Assembly (NCBI GenBank): GCA_002633025.1
Contig: NMRB01002535.1
Location: forward strand, 1 to 64,000
Reading direction: 5' to 3'
Length of the DNA stretch: 64,000 bases
From: Notospermus geniculatus
Lineage: Eukaryota > Nemertea > Pilidiophora > Heteronemertea > Lineidae
The notes beneath the pieces are model-generated. The model saw only the letters and a program-made list of their open reading frames with translations. It did no database searches and was not told the DNA's origin. The translations under genes and the position numbers were made by a program. Within the stretch, counting starts at the first letter, position 1, and each line of letters begins with the position of its first letter. Shown in pieces: positions 44,700 through 52,686 of this stretch.

Positions 44700-45466
44700 A
44701 TGGAGCTGTGGCCCGACCTACCGTTCAACCTCGTGATATCCGGAATAACCAACTGTGGCAAGAGCCGCTTCACCCTCAACCTGCTACAGACCACTTTCAA
44801 GGGCAGGTTCAACAGAATCGTCATCTTCTGCCCCACATTCCACGAGAACAAGGCCTACGAGAAAAGGTGGGTCGTGACTGACCCCGACGTCGTTGTGCTT
44901 CCCACGGAATAACCAACTGCGGCAAGAGCCGCTTCACCCTCAACCTGCTACAGACCACTTTCAAGGGCAGGTTCGACAGAATCGTCATCTTCTGCCTCAC
45001 ATTCCACGAGAACAAGGCCTACGAGAAAAGGTGGGTTGTGACTGACCCCGACGTCGTTGTGCTTCCCCCAACCGGGGTGAGAGACAACCTGAATTCCCTC
45101 CTGAGGACATGCAGTGAGACTTACGGCGGGACTGGAGACAATGTCCTCTTCCTAATTGATGATTGTGCCAACCAGAAGGACGCAAAGGTAAAGTCGTGCG
45201 AGCTCACCAGACTTGCTTTCTCAGGACGCCACCTGGGCATATCGGTGTGGTTCATCACCCAGAAGTATAACGCAGTCGTGAAGGACTTCAGGGATAACAT
45301 GTTCTACGAAAAGGACGAGGACTCCGTCAAGGCTGCTCTGTCCGAGAATGGGGTCATCCCCAAGGATAAGAGACAATCGGTCGTCGAGAGGTTGAAGAAA
45401 GGGAAGAAGTCCAAACTGGTGATGAGACTCGAACACCCTTACACTTACGATGTGGTGGATCGTTGA
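44700..45466 (+). pseudogene. packaging ATPase, copy 2 (internal 164-bp tandem duplication)
   Basis: It starts like copy 1 (MELWPDLPFNLVISG). A 164-base direct repeat (GGAATAACCAACTG at 44742 and 44906) covers the Walker A region and breaks the frame at 44912. The remaining C-terminal part (45038-45466) is open and keeps Walker B and the C-terminus missing in copy 1. With copy 1 also broken, this locus has no intact ATPase as assembled. Confidence 0.75.
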
Positions 45467-45548
45467 CCTGGTCGAACTTGGCCTGAAGTTCATCCTGTGG
45501 CTGCACGTCATCATTTTCCTACGCAAGATATACTACATTGCGTGCAAC

Positions 45549-46064
45549 ATGGCTGGCACACAGAAGGTTTTGGATGAGGCCCTTGCCGAGCTTGGGCTAG
45601 ATGATGATGAGGAGGGGCCCCCAGATGCGAGTGAGCATCGCACGACCCTGGTTGGTCTTTCGCAGAGTGGTCTGCTGCAGAAGATCGGGATCAAGAAGAC
45701 CGAATCGCAGATCACCTCCATGTCTGACACTGAGGTCGAGAAGGTGTACAGCGAGTACCAGAGGCGGTACACCGCATGTGTGTCGGACGATGTTGTGAGC
45801 AACATACTCTATGGCTACGCATCCTTCTGCCAATGGCTTGCCCCGGGTACTGAGAAGGAGAAGCTGGCCAAAGAGCTTCAAGAGAACTTCGTCGTTGGGG
45901 CTGAGATAAAGAAGCAGCTTGGGCGGTTTGGTATGGCACTGTCCCCGTGGCTGGCAGTGGCCAATGCCGCAGTCATCACAGCTAAGAATATCGACCTGAA
46001 GAAGGAGGCACCACCTGACCAGACCACTAGCGCTGACTTAGACCAGACCACTAGTGGTGACTAG
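45549..46064 (+). CDS. protein X, complete copy; unknown virion-associated protein
   Basis: 171 residues from MAGTQKVL. An acidic N-terminus (LDDDEEGPPD), a helical middle and a hydrophobic segment (FGMALSPWLAVANAAVITA) precede a Thr/Asp tail (DQTTSADLDQTTSGD). The tail runs into the ACTAGT array. This start follows GATATACTACATTGCG, which resembles the capsid promoter (TATATACTACACAGCG). The frame is open back to 45450, so an N-terminal hydrophobic extension (MWWIVDLVELGLKFILWLHV) overlapping the ATPase end is an alternative. I know no function. Confidence 0.6.
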   Translation: MAGTQKVLDEALAELGLDDDEEGPPDASEHRTTLVGLSQSGLLQKIGIKKTESQITSMSDTEVEKVYSEYQRRYTACVSDDVVSNILYGYASFCQWLAPGTEKEKLAKELQENFVVGAEIKKQLGRFGMALSPWLAVANAAVITAKNIDLKKEAPPDQTTSADLDQTTSGD

Positions 46065-46163
46065 TGCTGACTTGGACTAGTCCACTAGTGCTGACTAGTA
46101 CTAGTCGACTAGTGCTGACTTGGACTAGTCCACTAGTGCTGACTAGTACTAGTCGACTAGTCT
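46018..46163. repeat. ACTAGT-rich short tandem array
   Basis: Variants of GACTAGTGCTGACTTGGACT and the palindromic ACTAGTACTAGTCGACTAGT alternate. The array starts inside the 3' end of protein X and fills the gap before the next gene. A ~57-base unit is repeated twice at 46066-46163. Confidence 0.8.
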
Positions 46164-46194
46164 GTGCGGAGATTTTCCACAGTTGTGTATAGCG

Positions 46195-46605
46195 ATGGAT
46201 CCTGAACCTGTCATTGAGAAGGTGACATCGGGCAAGGCAAAGAGCCCTGGTCGTGTGGCCTGGGGCAAGAAGCTGGCTGCGCTCGCAAAAGCCCACAAGG
46301 GAGAGAAGGCAGCCGCAAAAAGGGGTGCCGCTGAAGAGACGCATGTCAATAAGGGCAAGCCAAAGGAGGCAAGGGGTGTCAGTAAGGGCAAGCCAGAGGA
46401 GGCAAAGACAGATATGTGTGCCTGGATAGCCGCGGGCACGCTTGCCATCGGAATCGCAGCGCTCTACTACCAAAGAAGAGCTGCCCTTCAGGAGGCACCC
46501 AGCCCAGTCCAGCGTTGTGATGTGCGTTCTCCTGCAGGAGAACAGCAGCAGGAGAAAGCACAACCATCCCCGAAGAATGAGTCGAAAATAGTAGAGATGC
46601 AGTAA
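46195..46605 (+). CDS. basic membrane protein resembling adenovirus pX
   Basis: 136 residues from MDPEPVIEK. A lysine-rich half contains GRVAWGKKLAALAKAHKG, a nucleic-acid-binding style motif found in pX-like proteins of adintoviruses and Polintons. One hydrophobic helix follows (WIAAGTLAIGIAALYY), then a polar tail. This start is preceded by GTATAGCG; the in-frame ATG at 46183 is less likely. Probable role: core DNA condensation or membrane disruption at entry (family inference). Confidence 0.6.
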   Translation: MDPEPVIEKVTSGKAKSPGRVAWGKKLAALAKAHKGEKAAAKRGAAEETHVNKGKPKEARGVSKGKPEEAKTDMCAWIAAGTLAIGIAALYYQRRAALQEAPSPVQRCDVRSPAGEQQQEKAQPSPKNESKIVEMQ

Positions 46606-46629
46606 GATTTTCGCCCCGGTTATATAAAC

Positions 46630-46869
46630 ATGGCTGACGCACCTAGTACGAAGAACATAGCAAACCTGCTGTACCACTCCGCAGTATTGAGTGGACTGAC
46701 AGTCGCATATTCCATGCTGGGAAAGAAGCTGATGAGCTTCAACGTGGGGAACCCATCGAATGCCGACCTGACGGAAGCGCTGAAGCTCTCCGCTGCTGTT
46801 TCGGCTGCCATGGTCACGAAGGACTACCTTGAGAAGTCAAAGATTCTGCCTCCTGATATAGGCAACTGA
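46630..46869 (+). CDS. small membrane protein (79 residues), unknown
   Basis: An intact frame 9 bases after TATATAA. Two hydrophobic stretches (YHSAVLSGLTVAYSMLG and ALKLSAAVSAAMVTKDYL) suggest a hairpin membrane protein. It abuts the next gene, with ATG two bases after its stop. I recognise no domain; small membrane proteins are common among minor capsid components in this group. Confidence 0.6.
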   Translation: MADAPSTKNIANLLYHSAVLSGLTVAYSMLGKKLMSFNVGNPSNADLTEALKLSAAVSAAMVTKDYLEKSKILPPDIGN

Positions 46870-46871
46870 TC

Positions 46872-47294
46872 ATGGCGACAGCAGCTGTGATACTGGGTGG
46901 TGCCATTGCTAATGCGGTGGCATTCACCGGAGGCAATGCCATCTACCACGCGGTGCAGGGAGGCCCCGACCCCGAGAAGGAAAGAGAGCGGCACGACAAA
47001 GCCATCGAGGCCCTAAACAAAGCCACCGTTGAATGGAACGAGAAGAGACAGCAGACCCTTGACTTTGTCAACAGACGACTGAGACGCGAGGGCCAAAGCG
47101 AGACCGACTTCGATGACGTTGATGATGCCCTGTCCCTCTACAACAGAACCCACACTCAGGACAGCATGATCATGAAACCCCGGCCAACCCTGGCCGATTT
47201 CTACCAGCCCAGCGAATCGCAGAAGAACTACGAATACGCCTTCATTGCAGGTACGGTCGCCGTCTCGGGTCTGATGGCTTACAAATTCCTCTAA
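46872..47294 (+). CDS. small membrane protein with coiled-coil (140 residues), unknown
   Basis: The N-terminus is a Gly/Ala-rich hydrophobic helix (VILGGAIANAVAFTGG). A charged helical middle (EKERERHDKAIEALNKA) follows, and the C-terminal helix is hydrophobic (FIAGTVAVSGLMAYKFL). GATATAGG lies 16 bases upstream. It is probably an internal virion membrane-type protein; the function is unknown. Confidence 0.6.
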   Translation: MATAAVILGGAIANAVAFTGGNAIYHAVQGGPDPEKERERHDKAIEALNKATVEWNEKRQQTLDFVNRRLRREGQSETDFDDVDDALSLYNRTHTQDSMIMKPRPTLADFYQPSESQKNYEYAFIAGTVAVSGLMAYKFL

Positions 47295-47320
47295 CCTAAA
47301 AAAAGCCTCCTTTTTCCGCC

Positions 47321-47381
47321 CATAGAGATTTGGGCCGCCATTTAGAGATTTGGGCCACACCATTTAGAGATTGAGGGCTGG
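47321..47381 (+). repeat. three short direct repeats upstream of the 169-residue gene
   Basis: CATAGAGATTTGGGCC, CATTTAGAGATTTGGGCC and CATTTAGAGATTGAGGGC follow one another at about 20-base intervals, directly before the ATG at 47384. This gene is the one without a GTATA-like box at its start, so the repeats may be its control site. Confidence 0.55.
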
Positions 47382-47383
47382 CA

Positions 47384-47893
47384 ATGAAGGACGTGTACGG
47401 ATTTAGCCTGCCAAGGCAGGAGGACGTTGAGTGGATAATGAGGGTGATGAGCCCAACAACGCTTTACGAACGCCGGGAGACCCTCGAGGTCCTCGGTGAG
47501 GATCTGGCCAGGGAGCTGCTGGGCATTGTACCCGTTGTTGATGACACACCGGCAGCCACTGTCTTTAGGACGGCGTACAAGCGCCAGGAAAGACTTGAGG
47601 TCTTTCTAAAGATCGTCAGGAAGGAGACGGAGGGCTGGAATCTGGTCTTGGCTATCAAGTACTGCTTCGGTGACTTGTTTCGGTTGTTCGACAGCAAGTT
47701 CAACTTGAGTGGACAGCGGAAGAATTTCCTCTCTTATGGCTATTTCGTCAATAGGATCCTGGAGCTTCACCAGAGGCATGACCTGGTAAGCAGGCTTGAG
47801 ATAAAGGAGCCGAAGACACCGCGCGTCAGACGCAACAACGCCCGTCTTTGGCAGATGTTCTTGGAAGAAATTCGGACAGAGAATATAGCTTGA
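47384..47893 (+). CDS. conserved-looking soluble protein (169 residues), unknown
   Basis: An intact frame starting MKDVYGFSLPRQEDVEWI, rich in charged helices, with a basic C-terminus (TPRVRRNNARLWQMF). There is no membrane segment. It overlaps nothing and is followed two bases later by the next start codon. A regulatory or assembly role is possible, but nothing in the sequence proves it. Confidence 0.55.
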   Translation: MKDVYGFSLPRQEDVEWIMRVMSPTTLYERRETLEVLGEDLARELLGIVPVVDDTPAATVFRTAYKRQERLEVFLKIVRKETEGWNLVLAIKYCFGDLFRLFDSKFNLSGQRKNFLSYGYFVNRILELHQRHDLVSRLEIKEPKTPRVRRNNARLWQMFLEEIRTENIA

Positions 47894-47895
47894 AG

Positions 47896-48492
47896 ATGGC
47901 TGATGACTGGGATGACGGCGGAGAGAACTGGGCTGGTGACGAGATCTATGATGACGACGACGCGACCGATGAAGAGGTGCCGATGTTGCCAATGGGTGGA
48001 ACTGACCTTCAGACTGAAATGCAAGAGCCGTTCATCGAGGAGCTACATCAGAAGTTTCCAGGTGGCGAGCCTGCAGATTATCTAGCACTACAGCTTGAGC
48101 ACAAGGACGGGGCGTGGTATTACAAGACTGAGCTGGCAGGCAAGGAGGTCGAGGTTAAACTAACGGGTCGCGGTGGCAAGATCTTAGCCAGGTCAACCAT
48201 TGAAAGGGCCAGAGGTGGAAGGGACTTCTTCCAGGCGTTGAATGCCGGACCGTCCAGGGACAGGCCAGCCGTCCCCCTGGAACCAAGGGTCGTCCTCAGG
48301 CAGGACGTGGAGCGGATAGAGATGAAGGTTTTCAGTGGCGAGCTTGACGACCTTGAGCTGCAAGAGGAGCTCGAGACGGTGATAGACAATCCCGACGCAC
48401 CCCTAACCGCGGACGACAGGAGAGTTGCGAGGCGCGGCCACCACGCTTGCCAGTACATCGAGCAGGATCAAGTCGGCAAACGTCAACTTTGA
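47896..48492 (+). CDS. acidic N-terminal part of a large virion protein (frameshifted)
   Basis: 198 residues from MADDWDDGGENW, directly after the previous stop and 15 bases after ATATAGC. The acidic start is followed by a mixed helical region. Around 48425-48440 the coding signal passes to the frame of the next entry, and the last ~22 residues here look like read-through of the wrong frame. I read the two frames as one gene broken by a single indel. Confidence 0.5.
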   Translation: MADDWDDGGENWAGDEIYDDDDATDEEVPMLPMGGTDLQTEMQEPFIEELHQKFPGGEPADYLALQLEHKDGAWYYKTELAGKEVEVKLTGRGGKILARSTIERARGGRDFFQALNAGPSRDRPAVPLEPRVVLRQDVERIEMKVFSGELDDLELQEELETVIDNPDAPLTADDRRVARRGHHACQYIEQDQVGKRQL

Positions 48493-49306
48493 ATGGGCTG
48501 CGAAGGAGCGCGAGAAGGCAGAGGCAGAGCTGAAAAAGGCACAGGATTCGGGGGACGACCTTCAGACTTCCTACTGGGAGACCGAGGTCAAGAGGTTTGA
48601 GACCCAGGAGTGGCTGTACAGGGCGACCAGAGACTCCCTGACAAGAGACGGGAGGAACCAGCTTGAGAGGATCAAGGACATCGTCAGCGACAAGAGGCGC
48701 CCAAAGCTCGAGAACGCAGAGGCAGAGCTGAAAAAGGCACAGGATTTGGGGGACCACCTTCAGACTTCCTACTGGGAGACCGAGGTCAAGAGGTTTGAGA
48801 CCCAGGAGAGGCTGTACAGGGCGACCAGAGACTCCCTGACAAGAGACGGGAGGAACCAGCTTGAGAGGATCAAGGACATCGTCAGCGACAAGAGGCGCCC
48901 ATTGGGCGAGAGGCTTCGAGAGCTGTTCAGGAATGAAGGGGTCACCATCGCCAGCCTGGCTACAGCTGTGGGAATGACGGTCGCAGCCATCGCTCTTGCA
49001 GTAACGAACGCCCTCCGCAAAGCGGGTGCTCCAACTCCGCCAGGACCAGGGCCAGGGCCTTCTCCAAGACCGAGCATTGAGGACAGGGTAAAAGATGCTC
49101 TGAAGAAGTTTGGCTCGTTCCTTCTCAGCCTGGCAAAGAAGAGTGCAGCGGCACTTCCCGGACTGATAGGCACAGTAGTGAGCTTTGTGCTCAAGACCAC
49201 AGCGCAAGCTGTTGGCTTCCTGGCCGAGCATTTGGTACTTGGGTTAGTTGCTGTAGTTGTAGTTGTCTTCGAAGTCTTGATAAGGGAGGCGAAAAAGCGG
49301 GCCTAA
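48425..49306 (+). CDS. coiled-coil and membrane part of the same large virion protein
   Basis: About 290 residues with a long charged coiled coil. A 66-residue unit (AEAELKKAQD...) is duplicated in tandem (198 bp; copies begin near 48519 and 48717). Then come ITIASL-type hydrophobic segments: MTVAAIALAVTNAL, a Gly/Pro hinge (PPGPGPGPSPRP), LIGTVVSFVLK and LVLGLVAVVVVVFEVLI. The layout, coiled coil then several hydrophobic helices, recalls membrane-active minor proteins of adeno/adintovirus-type virions, but this is inference. Confidence 0.5.
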   Translation: MRGAATTLASTSSRIKSANVNFEWAAKEREKAEAELKKAQDSGDDLQTSYWETEVKRFETQEWLYRATRDSLTRDGRNQLERIKDIVSDKRRPKLENAEAELKKAQDLGDHLQTSYWETEVKRFETQERLYRATRDSLTRDGRNQLERIKDIVSDKRRPLGERLRELFRNEGVTIASLATAVGMTVAAIALAVTNALRKAGAPTPPGPGPGPSPRPSIEDRVKDALKKFGSFLLSLAKKSAAALPGLIGTVVSFVLKTTAQAVGFLAEHLVLGLVAVVVVVFEVLIREAKKRA

Positions 49307-49319
49307 TATATATGCATAT

Positions 49320-49405
49320 ATGATGGACGTGCATCTCTACATTGACAACGCAGATGGTGATGTACAGTTTCGGTACCCTCTGGAGGGCGCTCTTACGGTA
49401 GCCTT
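49320..49405 (+). pseudogene. truncated 5' copy of the penton-like gene
   Basis: 86 bases match the start of the gene at 49753 with one difference (GCAGATGG against GCAAATGG), including the upstream TATATG. The match ends at GTAGCCTT. A MITE and about 190 bases of unrelated DNA then separate it from the full gene. Confidence 0.85.
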
Positions 49406-49410
49406 ATTAA

Positions 49411-49550
49411 GGGCCAATTCATACTTGCTCGCGGACCGTCAAGCGCATGAAAAACTGATCACAGGTTTCCAAGGCGTGAATGTGCACACACATTGAAACT
49501 GATCATAGGCCGTAATCGGCGTAAAATCCGGACAGAGTATGAACCAGCCC
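49411..49550. mobile_element. 140-bp MITE, family M1, copy 2 (inserted in the virus-like element)
   Basis: Homologous over its length to 9517-9647, with ends GGGCCAATTCATACTTG and GAGTATGAACCAGCCC. TAA precedes it and TGA follows. It lies at the break of the truncated penton copy, so it entered after or during the duplication, once the element was in this genome. Confidence 0.85.
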
Positions 49551-49752
49551 TGACACAGAAGAAGTGACGTTTTCATGCTCTGGGCCTTTGCACAGACGAT
49601 TGGAACTCTTATAACTCTTATAACTACCCTTGTCAGATCGTCCATCATACCAGGCCCTATTGTCTGGGTAAAAATCGACATCTCTTCTGGACTTAGAAAA
49701 TTTAGGAATCAGTGCTGACTTTCGCGGCGGGGTATACGCGAGCCTACTGTAT

Positions 49753-50448
49753 ATGATGGACGTGCATCTCTACATTGACAACGCAAATGGTGATGTACAG
49801 TTTCGGTACCCTCTGGAGGGCGCTCTTACGGTAGCCTTGAAGGAGATATGCTACGTGGTCGGCTACTACAACATCTCTCAAGAGAGGGGGAATAATAAAG
49901 TCCGATACAAGAAGCAGGATGGGTGGCACATCGTTACAATCCCAGACGGACTTTACAACCTCTCCGAGTATGAGAAGCAGCTGAAGAGGGTTGCCGGATC
50001 GGGGCTGTCTGTCACCGCACTACCATCCCATGGCCACGCAGTTGTTTCCGTTGCACCTGGAACGGTTCTGAAGGGATTTATCGACACATCAGGCGTACTC
50101 GGTCTTCCCCCAGGAGCAATCGAGTCGGGGTACGAGACTATAGGTGTAAAGCCCATCGACCTACTTTACCCTAAACAGTTGTTCGTCCACTGCCCTCAGA
50201 TTAAGGGAGACGCCAACCTGCACAATGGGACTCCAAGCGACATTCTCGAAGTCCTGCCTGTTACGAATGCCATGTTTGGACACATGGTCACTCACAGGAT
50301 TCAGAACCCGTCTTTCAAACCGCTGGCGCCTCGCTCCCTGCATGAGCTGTCCCTGCTGATCAAGGACGAGGAAGGTTCGGTTGTGGATTTTCAAGGGAGT
50401 TATATACGGTTCACCCTGATACTACGCGATGAGCATTTACGGACCTAA
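49753..50448 (+). CDS. penton-like minor capsid protein (single jelly-roll type)
   Basis: 231 residues; the second ATG of MMDVHLYIDN is at 49756. Short strand-rich segments (DVQFRYPLEGALTVALKEI, KVRYKKQDGWHIVTIPDG, LFVHCPQIKG) and the ending DFQGSYIRFTLILR match the pattern of minor capsid (penton) proteins of Polintons and adintoviruses. CTGTATATG overlaps the start. The gene is intact and overlaps the fibre start by 20 bases. Confidence 0.6.
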   Translation: MMDVHLYIDNANGDVQFRYPLEGALTVALKEICYVVGYYNISQERGNNKVRYKKQDGWHIVTIPDGLYNLSEYEKQLKRVAGSGLSVTALPSHGHAVVSVAPGTVLKGFIDTSGVLGLPPGAIESGYETIGVKPIDLLYPKQLFVHCPQIKGDANLHNGTPSDILEVLPVTNAMFGHMVTHRIQNPSFKPLAPRSLHELSLLIKDEEGSVVDFQGSYIRFTLILRDEHLRT

Positions 50449-51050
50449 CGGCGATGATGAGGTTGGGAGCGACCTGAAAGCATATGTCGACAACGCGGCA
50501 AGGGGCATTGCTGCCCACCTTCAAAGAAATGTCTTTACGCTGGATGGCACCTCGATACCTCGTAGAGACATCAGCATGGGGGACAAGAAGTTTGTTGACC
50601 TTGGGGATCCCTCTGTCGACAAAGACGCAGCAAACAAGTCCTACGTCGACAGGAGATTTAGGAGCATCAGAAAGTACATCACGGTCTGGGCAGCCACGAA
50701 GGGACCCCTATCAGATGGAAAGTATAAGTGGGGCTTTGGTAGGGGAGACGTTAAAAACAGCAGGGGGGGGCGGCTACGTGATGTTGGCCCCCGGTGCCAT
50801 CCACAAGATCGGCCTAAGTGGGGGATCCCTGTCATCCACATCCATGGTCAAGATATCCGTCAATGCAGTTCCCAGGGACAATTTCGTGGTGACCAAACCA
50901 AAAGAACAGAGGTCTGTGGTCACGCGTTTTACGACACCTCTATATTTGAATCAGGGCGACGACATCAACCTGGTGTCCGTCGTGCCTGAAAACGTGGTAA
51001 GTGATGCCGAGGCCACAGTGGTTTCGATGCTTGTCGAACTCAACGTGTGA
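50429..51050 (+). CDS. fibre-like protein, frameshifted at a poly-G run
   Basis: The N-terminal frame (50429-50989) contains GDKKFVDLGDPSVDKDAANK, the N-terminal motif shared with phage-tail-type fibres, where a trimeric shaft begins. At a run of eight or more G (about 50763-50771) the coding signal passes to the frame that ends at 51050 with a strand-rich domain (GGGGYVMLAPGAIHKIGLSG... to VSMLVELNV). The shift may be a sequencing error, a mutation or a slippage site. Likely role: receptor-binding spike at the vertex. Confidence 0.6.
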
Positions 51051-51075
51051 AAATATTTTCGACTGTAGGGTATAC

Positions 51076-51699
51076 ATGATGGCGACTTCGGACGACGATG
51101 TGAGACTGTACCCTCACCTTCCTCGCCTTGACAATGGCAACAGATTTCGCCTCACTGAAATCTCCAGCATCCGCAGCACACTCCAAGATGAAGCCACAAA
51201 GAGGGCACGAACTCGTCGAAAGTGCAAAACAGCTTGCATTGCGTCACACGCGGTCAATACCGGGGCCTGTGTTGTGACTGCGGTGACCACTGCTGGCGCA
51301 GTCGGCACTCTGGCCACGGGAGTGGGCGCCATCGCTGCCTTACCACTCGGAATCGTGTCCCTCGCAGCAGGCGGGGTTGGCCTGATCGGCTCCACGGCAC
51401 AGAAGATCGTCATGAAAAAGCTTGAGAAACATGACCGAATCCTCGCCTTGACTGAGGCAAAACTCTCCACAGTCGACAGACTGGTCAGCAAAGCGTTAAA
51501 CGACGATAACATAACTGACGAGGAGTTTGACGCCATTCAGAGAGAGATGAGTGACTACAGGACAAAGAAGCGAGAGATCCAGGCGAAGATCCGAGCCAGC
51601 ACTAACGCCGACCTAGACCAACTTAAAAAAGAGCTGATGGAAAAAGGGCGCCAGCAAGGCCTTATGGAGGCAAAGCAAGCATTAAACGAAAGGTCGTGA
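51076..51699 (+). CDS. membrane-associated helical protein (207 residues), unknown
   Basis: The start at MMATSDDDVRL directly follows GGGTATAC. A basic segment (RTRRKCKTACIAS) precedes a Gly/Ala-rich hydrophobic region (VTTAGAVGTLATGVGAIAALPLGIVSLAAGGVGLIG), likely two membrane helices. A long charged helix to the end resembles a coiled coil. It is the last rightward gene of the structural block. No family was recognised. Confidence 0.55.
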   Translation: MMATSDDDVRLYPHLPRLDNGNRFRLTEISSIRSTLQDEATKRARTRRKCKTACIASHAVNTGACVVTAVTTAGAVGTLATGVGAIAALPLGIVSLAAGGVGLIGSTAQKIVMKKLEKHDRILALTEAKLSTVDRLVSKALNDDNITDEEFDAIQREMSDYRTKKREIQAKIRASTNADLDQLKKELMEKGRQQGLMEAKQALNERS

Positions 51700-51884
51700 A
51701 CCTGATTGTCCGGAGCCCAGGGGGATGGGTTGAGGCCACGCTGACCCGAGTATCCGAAATGACTCTGCAGGACTAGCAATAGCTCCGTGTCATTGAGACA
51801 TGCGGGACAAAAGTAGTGAGGGTCATGGCGTGTGCTACCCCTGGGTGCCGCGGAGGTATTGGAAGCGCCAGAAAATCCGTTTTT
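51700..51884. other. intergenic space between rightward and leftward blocks
   Basis: Contains the first AGGGTCATGGCGTGTGCTAC block, which recurs at 52671. No gene seen. Confidence 0.4.
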
Positions 51885-52237
51885 TTATCTGCTACCCCAC
51901 TCGCTGGCGTCCACCAGCTGGTAGTGGTGGTAGGAGTGGGTCGGGTTTCTGCTACTCTGTTTTAGCCCCATGGGCTGCACGAGCACTGGCAGCGACTTGT
52001 CCGATAAATCACGAGCGAGGTGCTTTGGTAGCCATACGTCTCGCTCCCAATGTCGGGCGTGAGCTTGCCGACACGGCCGATGGTGGCCTTTCCAAACCTC
52101 GTCTTCACGTGCCTCAAACGCGTGATAGCATAGATGCGCTCCTTTTCTAGCTCTCGCCATTTTAGCGTCGCGTGGACCCAGGCAACCCCGTCATAGAGGG
52201 CCTCGAGTTCGTCTTGTTGTCTTGCTGCGTGTGCCAT
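51885..52237 (-). pseudogene. accessory protein family A, copy 1 (frameshifted)
   Basis: It starts MAHAARQQDELEALYD, ten bases after a GTATAC box. About 60 residues match copy 2 (ATLKWRELEKER, ITRLRHV, KATIGRV). The match then continues in another frame (RHWERDVWLPKHLARDL... to VDASEWGSR). One indel near 52080 separates them. The protein is charged and helical with no motif I recognise. Confidence 0.55.
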
Positions 52238-52441
52238 CGTGGTGTGGGTATACCCCAGCAGCACGTCTGTCTAAATGGAAATCCGACCCGCGTAGAGCCG
52301 GCACCAGATTTGTTTGGGGCCTTATTTCGGGGATGGAGACCTATATGCGTGAGGTGCGCGTGCCCTGCTCCATGGGTATCTCTAATGGGCTGGGAGCTTT
52401 TCTCAGGCGGAGGTATTGGAAGCGCCTGAAAATCCGTTTTT

Positions 52442-52669
52442 TTAATATGGAAACTTCCATGGGCTGCACGAAAGCTTGCCAATTTCGGCAGCAAGCTTTA
52501 CCGTCTCAGGGAATCGATCCTTGTCAATATCCCCATCCAGCCGGAGCTCATCCGCTTCGAACGCCTGGATGACTTCTTTGACCCAACCCTCCCGCACCGA
52601 GGCCTCAGCTAGCTTTAGACCAGTGATCATCGCCTCCTTCGGAATCTGACCGAATATTGCCGTCTCAGG
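52442..52669 (-). CDS. fragment of an unknown helical ORF next to an undefined base
   Basis: The segment IPKEAMITGLKLAEASVREG...KLAAEIGKL looks like ordinary protein, not repeat. Its frame crosses the single undefined base at 52670 into the 3' part of family A copy 2, so the real start is unknown. It may be the end of another accessory gene truncated at an assembly join. Confidence 0.3.
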   Translation of the reverse strand, partial: PETAIFGQIPKEAMITGLKLAEASVREGWVKEVIQAFEADELRLDGDIDKDRFPETVKLAAEIGKLSCSPWKFPY

Positions 52670-52686
52670 NAGGGTCATGGTGTGTG

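Noticed and set aside
46051-46677. 208-residue minus-strand frame
   Set aside because: It covers the ACTAGT array and the pX-like gene on the wrong strand, with no motif of its own.
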